A DNA stretch of 41,397 bases, taken from assembly GCA_900169235.1 (NCBI GenBank), contig FWCC01000508.1:1-41397 (forward strand). Direction: 5' to 3'. Source of the DNA: Zarea fungicola (lineage: Eukaryota; Ascomycota; Sordariomycetes; Hypocreales; Cordycipitaceae). The stretch's first letter is position 1, and every line of letters starts with the position of its first letter. The notes under the pieces were generated by a model. The model had not been told where the DNA came from. It did not search any database and saw only the letters and a program-made list of their open reading frames with translations. Shown in pieces: positions 1 to 10,564 of this stretch. Both the position numbers and the translations under genes were made by a program.

Positions 1-15
1 GTGTCTTGCGTTTCT

Positions 16-1103
16 TCATTTGTAACAATCTCCCCCTCTTGAGTTCACGATAGCACTATTCGGGCTTACTTCACTCGATATTTGATAAAAGCCGCCCAAA
101 TTTGTTGTACAAACCAGCTCTGCTCTGTCTTGGGGCCATAGAAAATCACAGTCATCGTTCCATCCGCCGTTATCGCCTGGGCTTGAGTCGTCACAAAGAG
201 GGTATTGGCTGCTACTCCAGTCTGAATCTGTTTGTGTCCGGGATATTACCTCGCCCGAATCTCTTTGATCCATGTACTGTGCATCGAGAAACTCAAAAAT
301 GGATGAACTTTCAGAGCCTAGACCGCTCGTAGTGTCAAATTCGAGCAAAGCAGAGTTGAACGACGGAGCTCCATTGGCACTGTGAGCTTTTCGCAGATGT
401 CTATAGCTGAGCGCGACGATGAGTTTAACAGCCAAATCGAAATTGTAGATAATACACTTACCGATTTCGAATATCTTGAAGGGAACGATCCTTTAATGAA
501 AGAGATTGAATCATCTTCCAATTACTCCCATAGGCCTCAAATGCATGAAGAAGGCACTTATCTTCTTCCTGCTGCCACTCATTGCGGTTGAGGTTGGGGT
601 CTATATGATTTTGCCAGCGGGAGGCACATTCTGAAACTCACTGTTAGTTAGAGTCTTGTCATAATATGCCCATTGATCTATGAGACGTACGATCGGCCGT
701 GCGAGTTCTGACGTATTCTTCGACTTGCACCCATCTACGTTGCAATGTCAGCTTGTTGTGATGGAATGCCTCAACCGAAATAATGATTTACCTGAGTCCA
801 TGTACCCTGACACCTTCACGAAGTCGTTCGTCCTCACTATCATCCCACTCACCGGCCTTTTTGGCACCTTTCAGTTTCAGCCAGCGTTTGCGACAGTCCT
901 TGTTCGACCGCCCTGCTAGATGGGCGGCAATCCCATTCCAATCTCGCGGCCTCCCTTCGCTTTCTGATGGACGCGTTAGAGTAGGTTAAAGAAGAGCCTT
1001 GCTTCAAGTTGCCAAGAATCATACCTTGGATCTGAACCATCCTCATTAGCTCCATATCCTCTGCCTCAGCCCAGCGACTTCGCTGCCTCGCAGCTGTTCT
1101 CAT
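16..1103 (-). CDS. R1R2R3 Myb-like DNA-binding protein
   Basis: Five exons on the minus strand: 1103-1025, 963-792, 734-691, 630-462, 406-16. The four introns are 55-61 nt with GT/AG ends and all phases agree, giving 284 aa. The start is an ATG in a good context (acaaaaaATG); no ATG lies further upstream in frame. Three tandem SANT/Myb repeats are visible. Repeat 1 covers about residues 10-57 and ends in the fungal hallmark HLAGRSNKDCRKRW. Repeat 2 is about 64-107 (EWDDSEDERL, then LRWVQVEEYV and DQCASRWQNH). Repeat 3 is about 115-160 (NEWQQEEDK, SNWKMIQ, DIRNRYR). The remaining C-terminal ~125 residues are acidic and Ser-rich without a known domain, possibly an activation region. The expected role is a nuclear sequence-specific transcription factor; the target is unknown. 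A two-repeat reading is possible if repeat 1 is divergent, but its conserved core argues for three. Confidence 0.85.
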
Positions 1104-3063
1104 TTTTTGTCGAATCGGTTGGCTTGTTTTATGCTTGGAAAACACGTTGCCTGTCCCAGTCCTTCCAAACAGATGTTCCTGTAAAACAGAGTATTTGTAC
1201 AGGAATTGAAGTGGTATAATTTCAAGTTATTGTGAATCAATTATACGTTCCACCCCTGTCTTTTGGAACCATATAAATTGCCGCTTATCCGTGTCATCTA
1301 AGCTGCACTGAAATATTGATAAGATTTGTAACAAATGCAATTATTATTGCGGCTCGCGCAACCCTTGCCTTGCGCGGGATGCCCGGGGCCGACGCCCGAT
1401 ACTGGTTCTGACAAATGATTGATTATAACTTCTAGCCGCCATCCTTAAAACCTTCGGCAGAATATTTGCGCCGCCAAGGCTCACTAACTTCAGCGCTTTG
1501 GTTTTGAAATGCAGTTCCATTCAAGTCCGGGGAAACTTGTCCAGTCAACGAAAAGCACCGTGCGGCAGTAATCACGGGATTCGTGCCGACACGCCATCTA
1601 CAATGACGTAATTAGCTGGTGGGTTCCTCAAAAATTCGTCCTTCAGAGGATACAGGCGGGTTGGATCTGAAACTGTTTTGTGGAATGGTGAACCACAAGA
1701 TTCACAAGATTGTCCCCGCCCCAAGCCACTTCAATTGGGGGCTGCTTACGGCAGAGGCGTACATATTTGCGATAAGAAACTTGATAACGATGTTCCATAT
1801 TGCATCTACAAATCCAGCCGGCGACTTTATGGCTAGGCAGCCGGGGAGGGAGTCAGTAGCTTGAATTCCCAGTTATTTGGCAAATTCAGTCTTCAATTAA
1901 CAGACAAAGTCAACAGGCACGTTAGCTGGCTGAAATGGTAACCCATCGCGAGAAGATAAGCAGATAGCAAGTATTTTGGCCTTTTCAAAGTAATGTTGCA
2001 TCTGCAGCAGAAAGGACTCATGGCATCAGAAGCAGCGGGCCAGTCTTGACTGGGGATTTGAGATTTATCTGGCGCTTGCGACTTACTTGGCTGTCGGGAT
2101 GGCGTTTCTTGGCTGCACGTGGCGTAACGTTAGTAGCGGCTACGATTCTGGCTATTTTATTCTACTGGGTAGTGACCACGTCTCGGGCTTCAACTTTGAA
2201 TTGCCCCGATTCTCCACAAGATGGAGTAGCTAATCCCCATGAAATTGTAGATCCAGCAACCCTTGCCGCTTGCCGGGTACAAATGTTGCCTCTCCTGGCA
2301 ACCGTGGATTACTTGGTCAGCACATACATGCCAGCCAACCAGCTTTGGTAGTTTTGCCGATGCATCTGGGCCAATCAAGCCTCTACCTGGCCAGTGGATT
2401 TGTGGCTGACGATGACGGTTCCAGCACCAGACATACGGCTCTGGTGAGATTATGCTCAGATAAGTGTTTTATAAGCGCTATTTCTCTAGGGCCCTGCGAG
2501 TCCCGCGCGGACCACAGATTCATCCGAGACAACTATGGCCTGATGTTTGATAACTTTTAGCTTCAATGCTATACGAAATCGCGTGACGAATATGCGCTTT
2601 TTTTTTGGAGCTAATCAACAAACTAACTTAGTCTGCAAGCTTTCTATGGTCATCATTTTACGCTATATGGTGTCTTGGAGCAATAGGACTAGCCTCTAGG
2701 GACATAATGAGTTTGCACGGCGCTAAGTTTGTACTGCACTAATTATTTAATGAAAGGAATAGTGAGCTCAAATTGAATCCCGCGGGTTACCCAGGGTCCT
2801 GCGTTACGATCCGGGGCCGACAGACCGGCCGATGGATGGCGCGCCCGCCGCTACGGCGCGGCCCTTGTCCGAGGCGAGGTGTAAGCTTCCTCACCCGCCA
2901 ATACGAAAACATTCCAAATGATTATGACATACCCTCTTGCCCAGACTTTAAGCTGAGACACAAATGACAGAACAGGCGCGTAATTGTGACGCATTTATGA
3001 GCTATCAGCGATACGGCACAGTTGCAGCACCTGCTGAGCATTTCTTTGTCAAGAACCTGCGTA
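1104..3063. other. Intergenic stretch, no supported gene
   Basis: About 1.96 kb upstream of the Myb gene and downstream of the Zn2Cys6 gene. Open frames exist, for example a plus-strand frame at about 2010-2220 rich in hydrophobic residues, but none has an ATG start, a partner exon or a recognisable domain. A short GC-rich patch lies at about 2780-2880. Promoter elements of the Myb gene should lie just above 1103. Confidence 0.5.
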
Positions 3064-4789
3064 TCAGTCATCAACAACCCCCATGCGCTGCCAAGCGTCC
3101 TGCAGTCCTTCACGAATGGCCCGGCCTACGGCGAAACGCCCCGAAATAGTATCGACAATGTGCAGCACTCTATCGCGCTGGGTCTTTGAAGCCCATGCCG
3201 ACCGTGCGCCGGCGATTCGAAGTGGGAACAGGAAGAGCAATGGCGACAGTGTTGTGCTTTCCAGAGCGAATTCTGTGAGACTCAGGATGGTTTCGACATA
3301 CTGAATGACAGTCTCCTTATCCAGAATCGGCACTTTGAGCTCAAAACGATTCCAGTGATGAATCTCATAGTCAAACTCGCCCGACAGGTAGATGCTAATG
3401 GCAGACCAAAAGAGGGTCATGAGAACGGTGCAGTCCTCCTCCACTTCAGTTGGTTGTGGATTGGACGAGGATGCATCGCTGTTATCGTCTGTCCCGTCGC
3501 GCTCCATGTACTTCCTATGCCAAGCGTTGAGCGCGTCCCGCAGCTTCCACCCTTCGATTGCAATATCTCGCGCCTCCTGGGGGACCCCTGGACTTGGGTT
3601 TGCATCCTCGGCGTCACAAAACTTGCATGTGCTGCAGAAGCTCACTGATCAGTCTAAATTCTACCAGAAGAGATACAGAACATACCGATGACGCAAGTCT
3701 GGACAGCGAAGCATTATATCAACCAGCGAGTCAAGCGGCCGCCAGTCTTTTGACAATTCGCTGTTCTTCCATTGCCCCTGTGAGGCAATCATCCACTCTG
3801 GCCGCGTCAAGATGCTGGTGTCGTTGAAAACGATTGTCCTGCAGACCTCAAACATCTTGGCTTGCTGAAACATGCGGGCGCCGGCCTTGGTATTGCAGAT
3901 GGACGGACCAGCTGCGACCAAGCCCTTGGCTGTTCCATGCACCATGTGCTGGAGCCATCCCACCTCACTCGCGTCTGACATGAGCTACCAAGTATGTAAG
4001 TATGGTCCAGCTGCATTTGGGCTACTACGTACCTCAAACATTCCCAGAAATAGCGTCGTCCACAGAAGCGCCGTTCGGTTCGACTGAGAAAATGTCTTCT
4101 GCTGTCCATCGAGGCTTTGTCGCAGCCCGGCTACAGCCTGTGAATAAAACACATAGCCTGAGTATGCATCGCCTGTATATTTTCCCCGCTGCTCCGATGC
4201 CTGCAGCTTCGACGCCTGAAAGGCACCAAGTGCGCGAATCGAATTTAGGAAATACGGCGACGTCTGCAGCTCGCTCATCTGCTTTACATCTTTCGTAAAC
4301 ATATGCTTCTTGCCGTTAAAATTATTTCGCTGCGCAAACACGTCAAAATAGTAAAAGAAGCGCTCGTCGTCCATGGCGGGGCTTGGTCTCAGAGGAGTCT
4401 TTTGTCCAGCGGCGCTCTTGGTATGCTTGGTAGTTACCGCAAACGTGAATGTGCTCGTGTGGCCACCGCTGCCGAGAACTATGATTGGCTTGTCGGCATT
4501 GGGAGCTGCATAGGAGCATGGCTTGCCCTTACGCCCGCAGTTGGAGCAAGGGGTATTGCCAGAACACTGCATCGGGCAACGAAAGTGTTAGCAAGAGGCA
4601 GTGGCGGGGGGTTCCTGCACGTCGCCACGCCACCGCTTGGGTATCGCGATAATTGATCCTGAATAGGAAACCCCCTAGAACAGATCAAGGGATGCCCGGT
4701 TTTAATCAGGCTTCACATACCTTTAGATGACTAGCTGCACAGCGTTGGCAGCGCGATCGCTTGCGTCTACCATCAAATGGGCCTAGCAT
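3064..4789 (-). CDS. Zn2Cys6 fungal transcription factor
   Basis: Four exons on the minus strand: 4789-4721, 4566-4033, 3984-3686, 3631-3064. Introns are 154, 48 and 54 nt; phases agree and the product is 489 aa. The first intron splits the zinc cluster. Joined, the cysteines are C14, C17, C24, C30, C33 and C40 (C-x2-C-x6-C-x5-C-x2-C-x6-C), preceded by the basic stretch RRKRSR. The rest resembles the C-terminal region common in small Zn2Cys6 regulators, for example ALLWTTLFLGMFE followed by LMSDASEVGWLQHMVHGT. It should bind DNA as a nuclear regulator. It sits 836 bp from a divergently transcribed secreted hydrolase at 5626, so local regulation of that gene is plausible but unproven. Confidence 0.9.
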
Positions 4790-5625
4790 ATTGGGAACTG
4801 ACGTGCCAGTTTGCTTCGTTTACGATGCTCAAAATTTGACAAGGTGTGGTTTTCAACAGACAAAGAGCTAAAACTGGTGGGAATTCGAAAGGCAGATTTG
4901 GACCTCCTGGACAGATACTCCTCCGTAGATTCCGGCTGCTTGGTCACTCAGCGGCATCGGCATAGCAGACTTGGCAAGCGGCACGACTCGTCTTCTCCTC
5001 AGCCCTGAATCCGAGGGCTTTGCAGTCGTACGCGTTGCCCCCGAGGCTGAGTTGTATTTCCGAGACGGGCCCAGTCCTGAGAGAAGCTAAGGCGGGATGA
5101 AATGATTCACGCCGGCAGACAAGAGGCAGAAATGGGGGCAAAATGCTAGGTTTGCGTGCCTTCATCAGGCCCCGTTCCTATGCTCGGGCGGCCGGGATGC
5201 GGCGCCGTCGTCTAGACCCAAAACGGAAATCATGTCGCGAGAACGCCTCCAATCCACCAGCTAACTAGACCAATTTTGGACCGCTACGGAGGAAAAGACT
5301 ACTATTAGACCTAAAACTTGAATCGTCATGTCAGTGTAGATTCAAACTGACGCTTGAAGGCCCCTTCAAGATCTCCATCAGCCCTGCCTGGCCCACTAGT
5401 TTGATCCTGTTTCTGAAATTATCGCGACAACAGCATCACTTTGGGAATGCGTGTGTCGTAAGCTGTCGGGCTGCGGCTCAAACAGTTTTATGCAGCTTCC
5501 ATCGAAGAGCTGCCTATAAACTGTTCAAGTTTCCCATCTAGTCATGGCGATTGAATGATTGTTTAAACCATTCATTCACTCATTTATTCTACATTTTCCC
5601 TTCGGTTTCAACTCTTACACCAACA
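4790..5625. promoter_or_regulatory. Divergent intergenic region
   Basis: This 836-bp region separates the starts of the minus-strand Zn2Cys6 gene and the plus-strand hydrolase and must hold both promoters. The only element I can name is a TATAAA at 5515-5520, about 106 bp before the hydrolase ATG. Short open frames inside are not supported as genes. Confidence 0.5.
5515..5520 (+). promoter_or_regulatory. TATA-box-like element of the PAF-AH-like hydrolase
   Basis: TATAAA lies about 106 bp upstream of the ATG at 5626 in an otherwise mixed-composition stretch, which is a usual distance for a fungal core promoter. No transcription start is known. Confidence 0.35.
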
Positions 5626-6869
5626 ATGCGATCCTTTATTAATCTCGTCTCTTTTCTGGCTGTTGCAGCCGCGGGCATCGTGGTGCCCGGTCCCAGCGGC
5701 CCTTATGCCGTCAGCTTCAGCAACATGACCCTTACCGACAACAATCGCATTGATCCGTATGCTCCCACGCAGCAGAAGCGACGTATTCTCATCTCCGCCT
5801 ACCTTCCCGTCGACCTCGACCGCAAGTCCTGCCCCTCACAGACCATCCCCTACATGCCACCCGCCGTTGCCGCACACTACGGCCAGGTGGCCGCGCAGAT
5901 TGGCCTCCCTAACGATACCTTTGCGCAGTATGGGATGGACTTTTGCGACTTGACCAAGTTTTGCGCCAACAGGAAGGGCACACGCGGAAACTTCCCGCTG
6001 GTTCTCTACGATACCGGTCTTGGCACGGTACGCGAGCTGTACGGTGTCAAGGCTAGGGAGTTGGCTAGCCAGGGCTATATTGTCGTGACTATTGATCATC
6101 CGTATGATGCGGATATAGTTGAATTTCCAGATGGCACGGTTGTTGAGGCAGCCAATGTTGACTGGGACAGTGAGACGGAAATTGTCAAGGCGCTCAAGGT
6201 ATGATAATCAATCTTCCCCCTCCCCCTAAGCAAGTACCAGCATCGTGCATCCGTACATTCAGTATACTTACAGTGGCATTTCTTGCACAGGTTCGCGGCC
6301 AAGACCTCTCTTTCCTCCTCACGCAGCTGCAAACCCGCAGCGTCCGCGACGCCCTTCTCGCCCACTACCCTTCCACCATCGACTTTTCGCGCACCATGGC
6401 CATTGGCCATTCCCTCGGTGGTGTTGCAGCAGGCCTCGTCGCCACCACGGACAAGATTGTCCGCGGCGCGCTGAACATGGACGGCGGTCTCCACGAGCCA
6501 GTCCAGAGCACCAACTTCACCAAGCCGTTCCTGCAATTTGGCCGTGCCGGCCATGAGTCGACAGACCCCAGCTGGGATCAGTTCTGGCCGCACCTCCACG
6601 GAAAGGCCGCCGAGTTTGCGCTGGCAAATGCCACGCACGGCACGTTTACAGATATTCTGACGCTGACAAGCGCGTTTGACCTGCCCGCGCCGGTGAAGCA
6701 GGCCATTCAGGAGGAATTTGGAACCATCGATCCTGCAGTCGGTCTCAAATCGATCGTCGGCGGGGTCTCGGCGTGGTTGGAATTTGTGTTTACTGTCAAG
6801 AAGGAGCTCGTGACCGATATTCATAAGCGCATTGATAGCCTTACGCTGACTAGAAGCAATCGCCTTTAA
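5626..6869 (+). CDS. Secreted PAF acetylhydrolase-like alpha/beta hydrolase
   Basis: Two exons, 5626-6198 and 6291-6869, with a 92-nt phase-0 intron (gtatga ... cacag); 383 aa. The N-terminus MRSFINLVSFLAVAAAG is a signal peptide, so the protein is probably secreted. The nucleophile elbow is GHSLGG with Ser232. Asp255 in LNMDGG and His307 in ATHGTFTD are good candidates for the rest of the triad. Length, VLYDTGLGTVRELYG and the early IDHPYDA match the platelet-activating-factor acetylhydrolase/phospholipase A2-like fungal esterases. The substrate is likely an acyl ester such as an oxidised phospholipid, but is unknown. The gene lies divergently beside a Zn2Cys6 regulator. The ATG at 5626 is chosen because the in-frame extension upstream has no other ATG. 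Confidence 0.9.
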
Positions 6870-7046
6870 CGTTTTTGATCATCATGCAGGAGTGAAGACT
6901 CTCTCCGAGACGGAACAACTTGGAGCAATGTTTTGCACCGAAGTGTATACTTTGCTAGAACAACCAGACTTTTTCTCTATTTCTTAGACACCTTTTCATA
7001 TAGAAAGAATATTTTCAAATATTACTGCGCACTTTTCCAGTGTCTT
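6870..7046. terminator. 3' flank of the hydrolase gene
   Basis: AT-rich 177-bp spacer between the hydrolase stop and the repeat element at 7047. It probably contains the polyadenylation site; no clear AATAAA is seen. Confidence 0.3.
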
Positions 7047-7600
7047 TGTAAGGACGAGGGTGCTACGTAACCACTCGGCCACAGAGACCATAAAACGATC
7101 AAGTAATAACCAGCCGATACCTTCCACTAGCACCCTCGTCCTTACAGAATAACCAGCCGTAACGGTGAACAAATCGAGGGCTTGAGATAGGTGACCTTTA
7201 CCAGAAGGTCGACGGTTCGAGTTCTGGCTACTGCAGGTAGCAGCTAAGATTACATGGTGGCAGGCTGGAGGCCCTATCATATGACATTGGCGGATTTAAG
7301 CGTCGCTAATAGAGGACCTATAGGGGCGGTTGTAGGGATCCTGGGGGTCATAATAATGTATATCTTGGGCGACGACAGGCTGCTGATGAAGATGAAGGTC
7401 TTTACCGGTGTGAGCATGAGTGAGCAAGATAGCCACTATGCCACAGGATAGCCGGGGACGGCTATTAGAAGAGAGGGCAGTCTGTCAGGGACCTAGAAGG
7501 TATATATTAGATGCTAGGGATATCTGGCCATGGTTTGTTATTACTTAATCTTTTTACGGTCTCTGTGGCCGAGTGGTTACCTAGCACCCTCGTCCTTACA
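7047..7600. mobile_element. 554-bp MITE-like element with ~69-bp terminal inverted repeats
   Basis: The left end (7047-7115, starting TGTAAGGACGAGGGTGCTA) is repeated inverted at the right end (7532-7600, ending CCCTCGTCCTTACA) with about five mismatches over 69 bp. The element is flanked on both sides by GTCTT, an exact 5-bp target duplication. Inside, the first 19 bp of the left end recur as a perfect inverted copy at 7128-7146, and a 118-bp unit (7483-7600) matches other copies in the window. There is no transposase; the 65-codon open frame at 7254-7451 shows no domain. The superfamily is not assignable: a 5-bp duplication would fit some hAT elements, but this is inference. Confidence 0.75.
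7212..7240 (+). repeat. tRNA B-box-like segment inside the repeat element
   Basis: The sequence GGTTCGAGTTC resembles a pol III B box. The element termini carry TGGCCGAGTGGTTA, which resembles the A box of a serine tRNA. The two are not at normal spacing or order, so this is not called a tRNA gene. It may be tRNA-derived sequence captured by the repeat. Confidence 0.35.
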
Positions 7601-7712
7601 GTCTTCTCATTGCTTAAACTTTTGCAATATAATATTTTAAGTCATTTAAGATGTGACAAGCTAGCGTGGAGCATAACATGATCAAATTCAATGGTAATTT
7701 GCAAGATGAAAA

Positions 7713-7826
7713 ACAAGGACAAGGCCACTAGGTAACCACTGGACCCCAGAGACCTAAATGTCAAGCAATGGCCAGCAGTGGCCGTAGCTTTCTAGGATCC
7801 AATATAAACGCTCCAGAGTCTTGATA
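7713..7826 (-). repeat. Diverged copy of the 118-bp repeat
   Basis: A strongly decayed minus-oriented copy: CTAGGTAACCACT, then CCAGAGACC, GGCCAGCAGTGGCC and AGGATCCAATATA line up in order with the copy at 12631-12747. The terminal TGTAAGG has decayed to ACAAGG. Confidence 0.6.
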
Positions 7827-10564
7827 CCCAGATCCGCTGTACGAAACAGAAGAAGCTTATACTGCTTTAATAACAAGCATTCAAATCAACTCTTCAGTCG
7901 AGCTGTCCTCTTTTCTGTTATACTTGTGTTCGAGCCGGGCTGCGGTCTACACCTGTCAGGCCGACTTGCGAGCAATACTAGAACTTCAACACGCCTCACA
8001 ATGAAGCTATACGTTCGATTTCAAGAATAAAAGATGATTCCGGCTTCTTCAGAGTTAACTTTTAAAAAGCAATACTCTTGCCGCACCTGCAGATGCTCTC
8101 TGCTGTGTGAATGGCTGAAGAGCTTGGCGGCGTCCTTTACGCATCCATCGTTGTTGAACTGCCAACGAGGTAGCTAAATAAGAGAAGCCATGAATTCAAG
8201 ACGTGTATCAAACGTTCGTAATTAATCATTCTGCGGGCATACTGCTCTTTCTGTGTCAACAAAAGAATAGCAATTCTTACGTGAAAAGGTCAATCATAAA
8301 CACCGCAGTTCATATAGTTGAAGGAATGAACGTGTCCTGCACTTTCGATGTCTCAAGCAACTCGCAACTACCATTAATGAACTACAAACTACTCATTTAG
8401 CAGGGAAGTATGTACCATCCTGTTACATGGGAAATCACTATCGAATTCTTTCCTCGATATTCATTCTACACTTGCTAGCACGCACTGCACTTTCCTCTAT
8501 TCCGAATCAATTACAAGCCGGTCAATCAAGTCGTGTTCCTGAGATTTGTGCTTTGCGTCTTTCCTTCGAACATAGAGCCAACCCATACTGCTAGACAAAG
8601 GAGTGTTCCCTCAAAGTCATATCCTGGCTCAAAAGACGGGTCAGTTAGGCTTCAGAGCTACAGCTCGAGATATGCTGGCTGTTGTCTCGGCAGCTCAACC
8701 AATTTCATAAGCTGTGGACAACTTGACGGTTTAGTTATGATGAAGACCAGTCAGGAACAATCAATTCGAGTCATGAAATTGCCATGAAAGCCCGTGCTGA
8801 ACAGGCATGTGGATAAAACAATTGCCCATTCAAAAATGCCCACTACTTTCGCACCAACATCGCCATTTTGTGGCGAGAGCACATAGTGAAGGCAAGGATA
8901 TCCTGCCGGAGACTAGCAACTTGAGGCTGTGGGTTACTCTAGTTGTGGCACGAGTTTAACAAAGGCCATTACGACTGTTGGTTGGGCGATCTGTACAAGG
9001 GTCCGCCGACTGCTGTTGATTCCCTTCATGATACACAGCTTGTCTACAGCTGATAAGTTGCTTTTGAGACATATCTGGTCATGTAGGCCCAGTATAACTT
9101 GAAGAAAGTGTACTGCTTTCGAATATGATTAGCTGACTTGTCATATCTAAAGTTTTCTGCTCGGCTATATCCGGTATTCCCCCCACTGTAGAGAATGATT
9201 CGTAGAGTCAGATAGCCGTGTACAACATGATTCGTACAGTATGGAATCCACTTGTTGAAATTTCTGAGACATCTGGATCTGACGAGCGCAACACTGACCA
9301 AAACGAGTGGCTGTATCCTTGTTGCCGCCCAAAAGGCTGACTGTCCCCAGCAGAGGATTCTTCGTTTTCGAACTCGAATTGTCCATAAGACGCACTTTTA
9401 GACGCAGCCTACCGCGTTTCGAGTCTACCACTACGGCCTAGTTCATCAATCTTATTTCCCAGAAATGTGTCAGACTGCTGTGGCTTAAAGGGTTCCATGC
9501 CAAAGGAGTGGAGCAAAGTAAGCAGTGCTCCGTTTTTGTGCCAGATATATATAGTTAACCCAAGAGGCTCTAACGCCATTAGCACTAGATCCTTCCTTTT
9601 TCAGATAACTAGTAAATTTAATCAAATTGCAATGAGCCACGGGTTCAGCAGACACACCCAGCGTAATGACGAACTACCTTGACGGGTTGAGTGATTTGGG
9701 CGGCGGAAGCTCATGCGCTCACCTTCCGTCATACCGAGTATTGTCTCACAATCGGACTCTGATGCCAGTCAAATACAGCATGCTCGGCATCAGCCTCAGA
9801 TAGTTAGAAGCACCCTAGTCGATGTACACAGACTACCGTTTGTAGCATAGTGAGGTTACCCCACTGCGCCGGCTCTCGAGGCCTTGTCTTCCCGCTTACT
9901 GATGCGTCGGCATGACTCGTTCCGCTTCTAATAAAAGAGCCTGGCTAACAATGCCCCAAGCCCCGGCACTGGGCAGGGGCCGTAGTTAGTCCCATTCTAC
10001 CTGTTTTCGTCCAGGTCCAGGACCAAAAAGGCTGTCGGTTTGTCAAATGGCTGTGCACTCCGATGACAAGTCAAAGCTACTGGGTAATTTGCTTGACCCC
10101 AGAAATTTTATTCTTAGATACACAATAATAGAAAATTTCCGTGGCTTATGACTTGCCTTCTTGACATGCGCGAGCTTGCTTGGTCACTACTTATAAGCTT
10201 GTCCACCACTATGCGGCCGTTGCTGCCGCTGCGGTGCTCTCCTATCTCAATTATAGCGAAACCAGATACGCATAGAAACAGACTACTTTTTTCAGGTCCG
10301 CTCTGAAATACTCGACTGGGTGGCCAACTACAAAGGATCAGAACTTAGCCATTCTGTTTTCCGGGACCGCAATCGACTACCGAGTACTGCTCTCCGCATC
10401 TACACCCGAGAGCTGGAGGGATGCTGTTCCCTAACTAGTCTCCAAAGAAAGTCGCCCGCGGTTAGGACAGGGATATTAGCTTTGGGTCCCACAGCATTGC
10501 AACAGAAGCATCATCGACATGGTATACCAGCACAGTTACAGCAGCTCGATATAGAAAAGACATT
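7827..10564. other. Gene-free stretch
   Basis: About 2.7 kb with only short open frames lacking ATG starts, partner exons or family resemblance. The sequence looks decayed rather than coding. The last ~250 bp should include the promoter of the 625-aa gene; an ACTTATAAGC stretch lies near 10189. Confidence 0.5.

Noticed and set aside
7254..7451. 65-codon ATG frame inside the 554-bp repeat
   Set aside because: No similarity to transposases or other families is visible, and no second copy is available to show conservation.
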